A stretch of 64,000 nucleotides of DNA from contig CACYGX010000007.1 in the NCBI GenBank assembly GCA_902774055.1, forward strand, positions 168,945 to 232,944, written 5' to 3'. Positions within the stretch are counted from its first letter, which is position 1; every line of letters starts with the position of its first letter. The stretch is from an uncultured Bacteroidales bacterium. GTDB taxonomy: Bacteria; Bacteroidota; Bacteroidia; Bacteroidales; Muribaculaceae. This document shows, piece after piece, positions 9,953 to 17,809 of this stretch. The notes beneath the pieces are model-generated. The model saw only the letters and a list, made by a program, of their open reading frames with translations, was not told the DNA's origin and did no database searches. Both the position numbers and the translations under genes were made by a program.

Positions 9953-11279
9953 CGTTATTCTTGTTAGAGGGTTTCACTTGCTTAGCATCAACGCCTTCAT
10001 CGAGCGTCGTGAGCTGGATGAACGGCACTTCAGGTTTAACGCCCTTCCAGCCGTTGAACTTGATGATGATGCGATGCACCAGGAACATCAAGTCATGATA
10101 GGGTTTCTGCAGGGCTTGGGCGATGGTGTAGAGCTCGCGCTTATCGCTTCCGCTGTTATTCATCTGCGACTTTCCGGGTACAGAGCCAACGAGGTTGCTG
10201 TGCACTTGGAATGTGAAGCAGATCATGTTGACCGACTCCTGGATATCGCTCTCCCAGTCGCCGCCCTCCTTCTTGTCATCGACACGCGTGATCATCACCT
10301 CGTGATTCTCCTTACCGTCTGGCGAAACATAGAAGTTGGCAAACCAGGTCTTGCCGGAGTTCTCGGCTCCGCTCAGGAAGTCCAGGATCTCATTCTTGAT
10401 GGACACAATCTTCTCCTGGCGCTTCTTTGGGTCGGTAATGCCTTCCTGCCTGAAGATGCGTTCAAAGTACTTATCCGATATCTCCACCAGGTAGCGGATG
10501 GGGGATGCGTTCTGGATCTTCGACTTCTTAGCCAGGGCGATGAGCCGTTTGATGTCATACCAGTTACCCTTGAACAGGGCAGCCCAGTATGGAATCGGGT
10601 AATAGGTGTGGTCGCTGGTCGGCATCCTCGTGACGACAGCGAACTTCACTTCCTTGTTTTTAGGATCCTTGAGGCGTTCCTGCAGGTCGCTCCAAGGATT
10701 CTGCTCGTTAAGCAAAGGGATGACCTCGATATCCTTGATGGTCACTTCATCGCGCCAGGGACCATAATAGACCTTATCAATCACGCCGGTTTTCTCGTCG
10801 GCGCGCGAGAAACGGCAATAGCAAGCCTCCTTGCGGATAAGTCTCGAGATGCGTTTGCGGTCCTTGCTCAGGATGATGACACTGATGGCAAATCCCCAGT
10901 GTTTCATATCCTGTGCCACTCCCAGGAAGTATGAAGGCAATGAGTTTTCCAGCATCCACTCCTCCACATCGTCGGCCACCTTCTTGCTGGCGCCGTCGGT
11001 ATTATACTGCAATCCGCTGCCATAGCACATCTGCGCGTTCCACATCAGGCACGTCGATACCGTCTCATCACTCTCGATCAGCTCCATGATGTTATAGGGC
11101 ATACGGTTGTCCCTACCCCACGGCATGAAGTAATTCTTTTCGTCGAGTTTTATGGCATCAATCTTCTGCTCACGGAACACGCTGCCGCTGTCAATAAGGA
11201 AAGCAGCTTTGGCTTGCACCCCGGGTATGTCGTGGATGCTCGGCACCATGATTCTCTCGTATTCTTTTTTCTGACTCAT
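9933..11279 (-). CDS. Phage portal protein, 448 aa
   Basis: The portal dodecamer forms the capsid vertex through which DNA is packaged. This 448-residue protein has the expected length and layout: an N-terminal wing with FMPWGRDNRMPYNIMELIESDE, a central region, then a helical stem and clip (about residues 330-420) ending in a hydrophilic tail. Residues around 383-390 (SVPGKSQMNNSGSDKREL) match the linker seen in Bacteroidales portal proteins. It lies upstream of the adaptor-like gene in the 12,588 operon, although its terminase is in the neighbouring operon. Confidence 0.7.
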   Translation of the reverse strand: MSQKKEYERIMVPSIHDIPGVQAKAAFLIDSGSVFREQKIDAIKLDEKNYFMPWGRDNRMPYNIMELIESDETVSTCLMWNAQMCYGSGLQYNTDGASKKVADDVEEWMLENSLPSYFLGVAQDMKHWGFAISVIILSKDRKRISRLIRKEACYCRFSRADEKTGVIDKVYYGPWRDEVTIKDIEVIPLLNEQNPWSDLQERLKDPKNKEVKFAVVTRMPTSDHTYYPIPYWAALFKGNWYDIKRLIALAKKSKIQNASPIRYLVEISDKYFERIFRQEGITDPKKRQEKIVSIKNEILDFLSGAENSGKTWFANFYVSPDGKENHEVMITRVDDKKEGGDWESDIQESVNMICFTFQVHSNLVGSVPGKSQMNNSGSDKRELYTIAQALQKPYHDLMFLVHRIIIKFNGWKGVKPEVPFIQLTTLDEGVDAKQVKPSNKNNDEGSNE

Positions 11280-11509
11280 AGGTATATGGTTAGTCCGTTT
11301 ATCTTATACAGGCACACATCCCTGATGGTGCGGATCTGGCGACTTGCCAGCAGTTTGATATTGTGGGTGCCGGAGCGGAAATTGTAGCTCAGGCCCACCA
11401 CGTCATTCAGCGTGATCAGTTCACCATCCTTCGTCCAGAAGGTGATATCCACTGGGTCACCGCTGTCCAGCATCTTTCTTGCTGTCGTTATGTGAATCGA
11501 CTTGGCCAT
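11276..11509 (-). CDS. Small phage protein, 77 aa
   Basis: A short beta-rich protein (begins MAKSIHITTARKM) whose end overlaps the portal start by four bases. A segment TFWTKDGELITLNDV and a later beta stretch look like a small barrel or capsid accessory domain. I do not recognise a family. Coupling to the portal gene suggests a head role. Confidence 0.55.
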   Translation of the reverse strand: MAKSIHITTARKMLDSGDPVDITFWTKDGELITLNDVVGLSYNFRSGTHNIKLLASRQIRTIRDVCLYKINGLTIYL

Positions 11510-11511
11510 GA

Positions 11512-12588
11512 TTAATCGAATTGGTGGCTGAAGGGCGGTTTTACAAATATATCGACATCTGCTGCAGCAATACTGATATCGTCACGGGCATCGTCACGCT
11601 GCCAGGTGAATTTCACGGTGTTCATTACTGCAGCATCGTCGCTGATGGAGGTTTCGCCATCAGTGACCAGGATGGGCTTGCCGGCAATCCAAGCCTCAGG
11701 CGAAGTCACCAGCTGGGACAGCCAGCTGGCCACCTTCAGCGGCAGCGGAGCGGTCTCCACCTCATGCGTTACCGTCACGTCAATATCATAGAGTGTCGCA
11801 CGTCTGGCCACCTGGGCCATCTTGCGGCCGTCCTTGGTCTTCGTCGTGGTGACACAGTTCAGCCAAGCCGTCTCCAGAACGCCAAAGCAGTTCTTAAACA
11901 CGAATGCGGCATTAGCGGGAATCGCCGGCTTATAGTAGGTCATCGTGCGGCCACCGACACTGATGGCTACAGCCAAAACCTCCTCTACTGTCGGTTCCGC
12001 TTCAACGGCTGCAGCATGAAGGTCATCTATATTCCACGAGATACGCTGTATCAGTGGGGTATTGGCATCAATGGCGGCACAGTAGTCATCAAGGGTCACT
12101 ACACGCACCGCACCCGTTGACAGGCGGCAGGTTGCCGACACGATAGGCTTTATCGCCACTGTGGACAGATTAACGAAACTCAAGAATTCTGTTTCATTAT
12201 TTCCTGGCAGCGGTTTGCTGTCGATGGTGGTCAGGAAATGGGCCTCTATCCATGCACTGCAGCTGCCCACGATATTCTGTGTGCAGTAATACACATTACA
12301 CCCTCCAGAAATATTGTAGATTCTAGCGCTAGGCACCTTCCATTGCACCTGCAGGAAGATTTGGCTTTTGTTCAAGTAGCGCATCTTGCGCTCCACCGCA
12401 TCGCGAACCTCCATCAGATCGACATAACCACCGACAGCTGTCAATGTCAGTTCCAGGATATGTCCCACGCTTCCATCCGGGCAATAGAGCGAGACGGTGA
12501 TTGCTTCTTCATCCGTTTGCCACCGCAAATCAGGCAGCTGTGACGAGAAGTAGAAGTCGAGCAGATTATTTTGTAGAGTTGTTGCCAT
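11512..12588 (-). CDS. Phage protein of the portal operon, unknown, 358 aa
   Basis: I chose the ATG at 12588 (MATTLQNNLL). The longer reading would cross the late promoter and a terminator. The product is beta-rich with many Thr/Val/Ala segments and no catalytic motif, consistent with a structural virion protein. It is the first gene of its transcript. Only five bases separate the -7 box TAATTTTG from its ATG, so the messenger should be leaderless or nearly so. Confidence 0.6.
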   Translation of the reverse strand: MATTLQNNLLDFYFSSQLPDLRWQTDEEAITVSLYCPDGSVGHILELTLTAVGGYVDLMEVRDAVERKMRYLNKSQIFLQVQWKVPSARIYNISGGCNVYYCTQNIVGSCSAWIEAHFLTTIDSKPLPGNNETEFLSFVNLSTVAIKPIVSATCRLSTGAVRVVTLDDYCAAIDANTPLIQRISWNIDDLHAAAVEAEPTVEEVLAVAISVGGRTMTYYKPAIPANAAFVFKNCFGVLETAWLNCVTTTKTKDGRKMAQVARRATLYDIDVTVTHEVETAPLPLKVASWLSQLVTSPEAWIAGKPILVTDGETSISDDAAVMNTVKFTWQRDDARDDISIAAADVDIFVKPPFSHQFD

Positions 12589-12593
12589 GGACA

Positions 12594-12628
12594 CAAAATT
12601 ATTTACTTCTCCGTTTCTACAAAAAGAC
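12594..12628 (-). promoter_or_regulatory. Late promoter 4 (portal operon)
   Basis: Minus-strand GTCTTTTT (12628-12621), 19 nt, TAATTTTG (12601-12594). It has the same spacing as the other four late promoters, and the ATG follows after five bases. The -33 element is also the U-tract of the hairpin at 12631-12661. Confidence 0.75.
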
Positions 12629-12630
12629 AA

Positions 12631-12661
12631 ACCGAGCGCACCTTTTAGGGATGCGCTCGGT
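12631..12661 (-). terminator. Strong intrinsic terminator after the MutS-domain gene
   Basis: ACCGAGCGCA and TGCGCTCGGT form a perfect 10-bp stem with an 11-nt loop, followed on the minus strand by TTTGTCTTTTTG. It ends the operon that starts at the ClpP-like gene and directly abuts late promoter 4. Confidence 0.85.
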
Positions 12662-12682
12662 GCGATGATCTGCAGGACGGCA

Positions 12683-13219
12683 TCAAAGCCCATCACAGAT
12701 GGCCACCCGCTTGCCAGCCCTCACCAGCTTGGGCAGATAGCTATCGAGAGTATGAGCTGGGAACGCTGTCATGTAGGCAGGCTTCTCATAGTGGAAAAAC
12801 TCATCGATGCGGGTGAGGGTGAGGCCGCAAACATCTGCCACCACTTCGGCATCATCGCCATGGGCCTCATAGAAATCGCCATTGCGGAAAAGCAGGATGG
12901 CATCAGGATGTTTGGCCTTCATCTCGGCATAGCGCTTTGCCACTGGTGAAGGCTCGGCGGCGGGGGCATCGCCCGCCTCTTGGGCGGACTGCTCCTGCTG
13001 TGCTGCCTTCACTTCGGCCATCAGCTTGTTATAGATGGCCTTCGGGATCACTGCGCCAGTGCGCTTTCTAAGGATGAACGCATACCGTAAAGCCTTGAGC
13101 GGTGCATCCTCAGCGAAAAAGAAGCCATCGCTCTTTACATTGTCCTCACTGCGGTACACATGCCACATCATTGCACCACTCTTTACCTCACGCTTGCTTG
13201 CTAAAATCAGATTTGCCAT
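12683..13219 (-). CDS. Small protein with a MutS domain I (mismatch-recognition) module
   Basis: Residues 1-75 form an unrecognised N-terminal part, followed by an Ala/Glu-rich linker (about 70-92). From about residue 93 to the end the sequence reads as MutS domain I: AKRYAEMKAKHPDAILLFRNGDFYE. It keeps the Phe-x-Glu pair (F116, E118) that contacts mismatched bases in MutS. The clamp and ATPase domains are absent, so it cannot act as a complete MutS. It is the last gene of the head and packaging operon. Possible roles are DNA-end or distorted-DNA binding, or interference with host mismatch repair; both are inferences. Confidence 0.75.
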   Translation of the reverse strand: MANLILASKREVKSGAMMWHVYRSEDNVKSDGFFFAEDAPLKALRYAFILRKRTGAVIPKAIYNKLMAEVKAAQQEQSAQEAGDAPAAEPSPVAKRYAEMKAKHPDAILLFRNGDFYEAHGDDAEVVADVCGLTLTRIDEFFHYEKPAYMTAFPAHTLDSYLPKLVRAGKRVAICDGL

Positions 13220-13239
13220 AATTCAAAAATTTTAATGGA

Positions 13240-13494
13240 TTAAAAACTATCTACGTATAAATACACATTGCAGTAACTCACTTGCAGACCTTCGGCCATG
13301 GCCATGTCTGCGGCCTGTTCGCTGGCCTCCTGTTCGCTGCGGGCATCCACCTCATAGGTGTGGCTCTCATTGTCGAAGTCCACGACCTCAACCATGTAAT
13401 TATTGTACTTGGAAGAGCGGTAACCCTTCTTTACTCTTTGGCTCTCAGCTTGAACGGGAGAACCCAGGAATGATATGTTATAAGAAGCTGTCAT
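13240..13494 (-). CDS. Small phage protein, 84 aa
   Basis: A short acidic protein beginning MTASYNISFLGSP. It has a beta segment (YMVEVVDFDNESHTYEVDA) followed by an Ala/Glu helix. It lies 20 bases upstream of the MutS-domain gene and shares its terminator. No family is recognised. The EVxxFxNExHTYEVxA pattern suggests a small SH3-like fold, which is only a guess. Confidence 0.55.
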   Translation of the reverse strand: MTASYNISFLGSPVQAESQRVKKGYRSSKYNNYMVEVVDFDNESHTYEVDARSEQEASEQAADMAMAEGLQVSYCNVYLYVDSF

Positions 13495-13881
13495 AATGAA
13501 TGAAATTTTAGATGTTAATAATCATTGTCCATGTTGTCGCGTATAACCTTTTTACGGTGCTTTTCAAGTTGGCAAGGTAAGTGACCGGGGGCAAGGCTTT
13601 CCATGGGAAATACTACCCTGAAGGGGATGGAGATTTTTCATAGGAAACTGTGCATGGCCTTGCAGGGTAACGGCTTGCACTAACTTTGCAACGGAAAAAG
13701 TCAGGAGCGACTTGGACAATGTGACAGCTGAAATTTATTATGGCGGCGTCCCATGGCATTCCTCTCCAGTCAAATAGAGAGGCATACAAAGACAGCAGCG
13801 GTGGTTACGCTCACGCGCCACCACCGCCTCAGATTATTGACATTTTAATCTTTCTTCTTATGAAAAAATCAATACTTATGA
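13495..13881. other. 387-bp non-coding gap with a plus-strand promoter
   Basis: It lies between the large terminase (stop at 13,882) and the 84-aa gene. A host-type plus-strand promoter is visible: TTG (13655-13657 region), 18-19 nt, TAACTTTG at 13681-13688. Inverted repeats GCAAGGC/GCCTTGC flank the segment at about 13590-13660. A strong GCGGTGGT/ACCACCGC hairpin at about 13797-13828 lies near the terminase end and may stop transcription. The plus transcript would be non-coding or would encode the 53-codon frame listed separately. Confidence 0.5.
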
Positions 13882-13901
13882 TTACTGTATTCCTACGATA
13901 G
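13740..13901 (+). CDS. Possible 53-aa micro-ORF (doubtful)
   Basis: An ATG 52 bases downstream of the TAACTTTG box opens a 53-codon frame. It has a Pro-rich middle (HAPPPPQ) and a hydrophobic C-terminal third, and it overlaps the end of the convergent terminase gene by 20 bases. Nothing recognised matches it and no good ribosome binding site is seen. It is listed because it is the only frame that the promoter could serve; the transcript could equally be non-coding. Confidence 0.2.
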   Translation: MAASHGIPLQSNREAYKDSSGGYAHAPPPPQIIDILIFLLMKKSILMITVFLR

Positions 13902-15513
13902 AGTAGTTACTCGTCATCACCGACTGCGGGAACTTTTCGCACCCGATATACAGCGTATCAAAGGCATCAGTGCCATCGGTACGGTGCTCGAGCAGATCTT
14001 CTTCGCTCTCGGCCAGTTTCTCGCCCGACTTGTTTTTGCGGAAGCCGTTGCGCCCGCGTTCCACGCCTGCAGTCTGAACCGCCAGGATGAGGTCATCGTT
14101 ATTCTGGCGGTTGAAGAACGGCATCAGGCGCTGTTTCCCTGCAAAGCCCCGGTTGATGAGCAGGTACTTCTCATCATGGCGCATCGGGGGGCCAAGATAC
14201 ACGTCTTCCACTCTCCAGCCGCGCAACTCAAACTCGTGGACGATCACCCAGTGAAAGTCCTGGTCATTGACCGCATAGTTTGATCCAAGGGCCGTCGCAT
14301 CATAGTAGAAGACCACCGTCTTCTCGCGATGATGCATATAATAGGCGCAGAACTCGCTCACCAGCTCGGGCAGTTTCCTCTCGTATTTCACATAGAAGGA
14401 CTTCAGCACAAGCAGTTTCTTCCCTCTCGGCTGCCCAGCAACAATCCAGTTGATGTTGGCATTGTAGTCCATCCCGATGCAGATGGGCGCATCAGGATCC
14501 ACGTCCCGGTCGGCACGGCTGTCCAGGGCCGTCGGGTCGGGGTACCAGCCCAGGGAGTCGAGATATTCAAAATCGCTGGCGTTATACTTGTGGCCCTCAC
14601 GCATCGACGAGTAAAAACCATCCTTAGCGATGCCTATGCGTTCACACAGGATCGATGTCCTGAAGGTCAGCGGCGTCAAGTCGCGCTTCATCTGCTTGAT
14701 GTAGTTCTCGCCCAGCAGCTGCAGATTCTCGATCGAGGAGTATTCCTTATAATAGACGGCCACGCTGCGCATGCGGTTCAAGTCACGGTCCAGCAGCCGC
14801 AGCCTTCCCTGCAGGTAGCCCGGAACGGGTTTACCTGCAGCAATCATCTCCCGGATCCGCTGTTTCGTGTGCCAGATTTCCCAGAGGGTCCCCTTTATGG
14901 TCTCAATCAGTTCCGCGTCCATCTTCTCGCGGTAATGGAGGAACCAGGAGCCTTTCTGCGTCTGGGGCATATCACTCAGCACCATCACCGCGTGGTTGAA
15001 GCTGTGCTTGCCAAAGTGGCTCTTGATGCCGCCGTTGGCAGGGAACACTTCATCCTTCAGCTTGTTGTAGTCAATGAACTTCGCCTCATCCACCAGCACC
15101 CACGAAAGCGTCAACGAGTTTGCCGCTCCCGGGCGGTCCTGGCTCAGGATGATGGCGACAGATCCATTGTAGAAGCTGATGACATGCTCATAGTATTTCG
15201 GATCGATGATGGGGCAGGCAAAGGACTTTGGAGGTCGTTTGCCCACGACATAATGGACCCCCTCGATAAAGCCCCACCGCTTCCATGCCGCCAGCAGTCC
15301 AGGGATGGTGTTCGTCAACCCGTGCCTGAAGGTCGGCACCACGATGCCGCCCGTGCTGCCAGGCATGCGCTGCATGTTCCTCAGCCCATACGGCGCAGCG
15401 ATTGAATCCGTCTTGCCGGTACGACGGCCAGCCACGATGACCGTGGTATTGGCACCGATGAGCTGCGTCAACCGTTGGGGCTTATTGAAATATATTTCAT
15501 TCGGCTTCTTCAT
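13882..15513 (-). CDS. terL: Terminase large subunit, 543 aa
   Basis: The packaging motor ATPase and headful nuclease. Walker A is AGRRTGKT (residues 28-35) and Walker B is WVLVDEA (about residue 140). The C-terminal RNase H-like nuclease shows acidic boxes CIGMDYNAN (about 345-355), VFYYDATALG (about 410) and DGTDAFDTL near residue 520. Its start overlaps the end of the preceding gene by 17 bases, so it is coupled to that small-subunit candidate. It is part of the late operon beginning at the ClpP-like protease. Confidence 0.93.
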   Translation of the reverse strand: MKKPNEIYFNKPQRLTQLIGANTTVIVAGRRTGKTDSIAAPYGLRNMQRMPGSTGGIVVPTFRHGLTNTIPGLLAAWKRWGFIEGVHYVVGKRPPKSFACPIIDPKYYEHVISFYNGSVAIILSQDRPGAANSLTLSWVLVDEAKFIDYNKLKDEVFPANGGIKSHFGKHSFNHAVMVLSDMPQTQKGSWFLHYREKMDAELIETIKGTLWEIWHTKQRIREMIAAGKPVPGYLQGRLRLLDRDLNRMRSVAVYYKEYSSIENLQLLGENYIKQMKRDLTPLTFRTSILCERIGIAKDGFYSSMREGHKYNASDFEYLDSLGWYPDPTALDSRADRDVDPDAPICIGMDYNANINWIVAGQPRGKKLLVLKSFYVKYERKLPELVSEFCAYYMHHREKTVVFYYDATALGSNYAVNDQDFHWVIVHEFELRGWRVEDVYLGPPMRHDEKYLLINRGFAGKQRLMPFFNRQNNDDLILAVQTAGVERGRNGFRKNKSGEKLAESEEDLLEHRTDGTDAFDTLYIGCEKFPQSVMTSNYSIVGIQ

Positions 15514-16123
15514 CAGGCGGTGGTGTTACCGGGAACAGTTCATTTTCCTCGAGGTCGGCTTCCTCAAACTGCACATCCTCGATGTCAATGGTCTCCTTGC
15601 GGTATTTGTCGATCATGTCTTTGATTCGCTGCTCGATATTCTTGATCGGAGTGATGCCCAGCACACTCGGGTCATTGGTGGCAGTGAACGGTTGGACGAC
15701 GATCTGGTCATACGGCATGACCTGTTCGTCCTCCAGATCCACACGGTTATACTTAGCATAGGAGGAAGCCGCCCTCTCCATGGTCTTCGTGTCCTTGCGT
15801 TTCTTCGCCATCTGGTATGTCTCAAGCAGCATCTGGTTCGCTTTCCAGCGGTGAAAATCACGGCTGGAGCTCTGCAGTGCGGGCAAGAGCTGCTTGATGA
15901 TAGCCAGGTCGGCATAGATGGCACGGTCAGTCAAGCCGGTACGTCCCGTGAACTCATCCACAAACTGTCGGTCGGGCAGGTCAGGGTTCGAGATCACCCA
16001 CTGATACTCGGCACGGATGCGCATCAAGCGAGCTATCGTAACCGCATCGTAGCGGTCTTGTAACTCGCTCTCGCTTGTGAATAAATCCACCTTGCAGACT
16101 TCTATGATCTTCGGCAGCGACAT
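15497..16123 (-). CDS. Terminase small subunit-like DNA-binding protein, 208 aa
   Basis: It directly precedes and overlaps terL, the usual place of the small subunit that recognises the packaging site. A helix-turn-helix-like stretch (VDEFTGRTGLTDRAIYADLAII, about residues 53-75, only partly quoted) is followed by helices and an acidic C-terminal tail (EEADLEENELF). Direct repeats lie immediately upstream of its start. The 91-aa gene further upstream is a second candidate for the same role. Confidence 0.6.
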   Translation of the reverse strand: MSLPKIIEVCKVDLFTSESELQDRYDAVTIARLMRIRAEYQWVISNPDLPDRQFVDEFTGRTGLTDRAIYADLAIIKQLLPALQSSSRDFHRWKANQMLLETYQMAKKRKDTKTMERAASSYAKYNRVDLEDEQVMPYDQIVVQPFTATNDPSVLGITPIKNIEQRIKDMIDKYRKETIDIEDVQFEEADLEENELFPVTPPPDEEAE

Positions 16124-16171
16124 GTAAGGTTGTAACTTGTAACCTTGTAAGGTTGGCTTGTAAGGTTGTTA
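16123..16171 (-). repeat. Direct repeats CAACCTTACAAG ahead of the terminase genes
   Basis: Read on the minus strand, CAACCTTACAAG occurs twice back to back, and a third partial copy, CAACCTTACATG, runs into the start codon. Between the second and third copies lies GTTACAAGTTA. The spacing is short and regular, as in protein-binding iterons. A packaging (pac) site or an operator for the small terminase is possible. Confidence 0.5.
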
Positions 16172-16215
16172 ATCATGAGTGTGGAGGAAATTAATTTCCT
16201 TCACTCTCATTTTAA
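16172..16215. repeat. Stem-loop between the two small-terminase candidates
   Basis: GAGTG, one bulge, GGAGGAAATT pairs with AATTTCCTTCACTC. On the plus strand a short T-run follows; on the minus strand (the coding direction) it does not. It is therefore more likely a processing or binding structure than a terminator of the operon. Confidence 0.4.
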
Positions 16216-16225
16216 TGAATTATTT

Positions 16226-16501
16226 TCACTCGTCCTCCTCCATATCGATGAGCGCCTGGCGCGCGTTCTCGAGGGCGAGCGGTGAGCCCACCTGCGCCAG
16301 TTGGATCTCCTGCTTGCGGAGTTCCACCTTGCGCATGGTCTTGCCCCTGTTGTAGGCGATGGCCACCGGGTTGCCCTTGATGTGGATCTGCTTGCGCAGC
16401 TCCTCGGGCCACACCCCGAGGATCGTGGCGATATCGGTGATGGACAGATAGAGTGAAGCCATCTGTTCAATCTGTTTCAATTCTTCCTCTGTAAAGGTCA
16501 T
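16226..16501 (-). CDS. Helix-turn-helix protein, terminase small-subunit type, 91 aa
   Basis: Begins at the ATG at 16501 (MTFTEEELKQIEQMASLYLS); the in-frame alternative is a GTG four codons earlier. A helix-turn-helix covers about residues 8-40 (SITDIATILGVWPEELR). It is followed by AYNRGKTMRKVELRKQEIQLA and GSPLALENARQAL, the pattern of phage DNA-packaging HTH proteins. It overlaps the end of the PLD-like gene. It is a candidate small terminase or an accessory DNA-binding protein. Confidence 0.55.
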   Translation of the reverse strand: MTFTEEELKQIEQMASLYLSITDIATILGVWPEELRKQIHIKGNPVAIAYNRGKTMRKVELRKQEIQLAQVGSPLALENARQALIDMEEDE

Positions 16502-16988
16502 GGAGCGGCACACTGTGGTTAGTTATTAAATCTTTGATTTGGGCATTGATGGTCCTGAAGATGATCAGGTCTGTAGAGACAAAGGCGCTCTCGGTGCGGT
16601 TGCCCCTGGTGAGGTTCTGACTGGTGATGACCGTCACGACCTCACCCTTGGCACTCTCCACCTGCAGCACCTTGCTGTGGTTGTCGGCCAGGAAGGTTTT
16701 CTCCACCACCTGGGTGAGGAACGGCCACAGGGCAATCGTCTTATTCGTTGCCTTGTGGTCGAGCACCAGGTTATATTCCTTCACCAGTCCTGACTTCTCG
16801 ATAAAGAACAGTCGGCGCACAAACTCCTCGCTGATGGAGAAGGAGGTCTGCCACACCGTGGATGGCCCCAGCTGCTCCAGAATCCATTCGAGCACATCAG
16901 CCACCTGCAGGGCATTCGTCAGGTAAGCCTGGTTCGGTTGCTCTGCAAGTGGCTTTAGCCATTGCTCGATATCAGTACCGCGCTTCAT
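16467..16988 (-). CDS. Phospholipase D-like domain protein, 173 aa
   Basis: Residues 104-133 carry an HKD-like box: His104-x-Lys106, then Ser123-x-Asn125 and Arg128/Glu133 (HSKVLQV ... SQNLTRGNRTE). PLD-fold enzymes need two such boxes, often by dimerisation, as in the bacterial nucleases Nuc and BfiI. A single-box protein of this length fits a dimeric nuclease, although the usual Asp of the motif is not obvious. It lies in the head operon between the terminase genes and the 270-aa protein. DNA-end processing is inferred. Confidence 0.6.
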   Translation of the reverse strand: MKRGTDIEQWLKPLAEQPNQAYLTNALQVADVLEWILEQLGPSTVWQTSFSISEEFVRRLFFIEKSGLVKEYNLVLDHKATNKTIALWPFLTQVVEKTFLADNHSKVLQVESAKGEVVTVITSQNLTRGNRTESAFVSTDLIIFRTINAQIKDLITNHSVPLHDLYRGRIETD

Positions 16989-16996
16989 TTATTGCC

Positions 16997-17809
16997 TTAG
17001 CCTTCGGCCGGAGCCTCTTCCTGCTCGGCAGCCTGCTCCTCAGCCGGAGCTTCTTCCTGCTCGGGGCCGTCGATGATGCCCAGCTCAATCAGCTCGTTGG
17101 TCATCTTCTCGGTCGGGTTGATGACCAGGGCATAATTCTCGGCCAGCTTCTGCTTCAGCTCATCGGTCGGGTTCTTGCGGTAGTTGCCCTTCTGCAGGTT
17201 GATGAAGTTCGATGCCTTGCGGCTAGCGGCACGGGCGTCCAGCTGCTCGACAACCTCACCTTTTTCCAGGTCAAAGTCATCGTACTTTGCCCAGTTCTCG
17301 TGATACTTCTTGTCAAGCTCGATGAGCTCCTGCAGCAACGGATAGCAGTCGCTGTCATGGCAGGGGATCTGCTTCTTCTCGGCATTCTCCTCCAGGATCA
17401 CGAGTTTGCCATGGAGCATCCTCATGCGCTGCATGATGCCCAGGTTCTCGGTATAGGCAGCCTGGATTTCCTCCGGCAGCTGGTCATGGTCGGCACGCTT
17501 GCCCTTCTTGAACTCGTTAGCGGGATTCTGCTCCTGCAGGGATCGCGACTTGGCGATTTCCTTCACCTGGGCGCGCATCTGGTCCACCTGCTCGTGGTCC
17601 ACCTGCTCGACACGGAACTTCAGTCGCTTCGACAGCTCACGCTCCAGCAGCTTAGCGTACTTCTTCGGGAACATGACAATGTTCCTGTAGAGTACCTGGT
17701 TGCGGTTCATCTTCAACAGCAGCGTTGCACCCTCGGTGATGTCGCGCTGCTCAGCCGGTGTCTCCAGCCATTGCTGGATGCGGCGGGTCAATTTTTCGTC
17801 AACTTTCAT
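16997..17809 (-). CDS. Charged coiled-coil phage protein, 270 aa
   Basis: A hydrophilic, mostly helical protein with heptad-like stretches (about residues 40-170). Its acidic, low-complexity C-terminus repeats EEAPAE/EQEEAPAEG. It overlaps the phosphoribosyltransferase gene by four bases and precedes the PLD-like gene by eight, so it is co-translated with both. The acidic tail resembles DNA mimicry or scaffold tails, but no family is recognised. Confidence 0.55.
   Translation of the reverse strand: MKVDEKLTRRIQQWLETPAEQRDITEGATLLLKMNRNQVLYRNIVMFPKKYAKLLERELSKRLKFRVEQVDHEQVDQMRAQVKEIAKSRSLQEQNPANEFKKGKRADHDQLPEEIQAAYTENLGIMQRMRMLHGKLVILEENAEKKQIPCHDSDCYPLLQELIELDKKYHENWAKYDDFDLEKGEVVEQLDARAASRKASNFINLQKGNYRKNPTDELKQKLAENYALVINPTEKMTNELIELGIIDGPEQEEAPAEEQAAEQEEAPAEG

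Noticed and set aside
9234-10934. Long plus-strand open frame (566 codons) opposite the portal and adaptor genes
   Set aside because: It spans two well-supported minus-strand genes, lacks a start signal and its product looks like the reverse of coding sequence.
14329-15405. Plus-strand frame of 358 codons opposite terL
   Set aside because: It lies wholly within the terminase gene, which has clear Walker and nuclease motifs; an antisense shadow.
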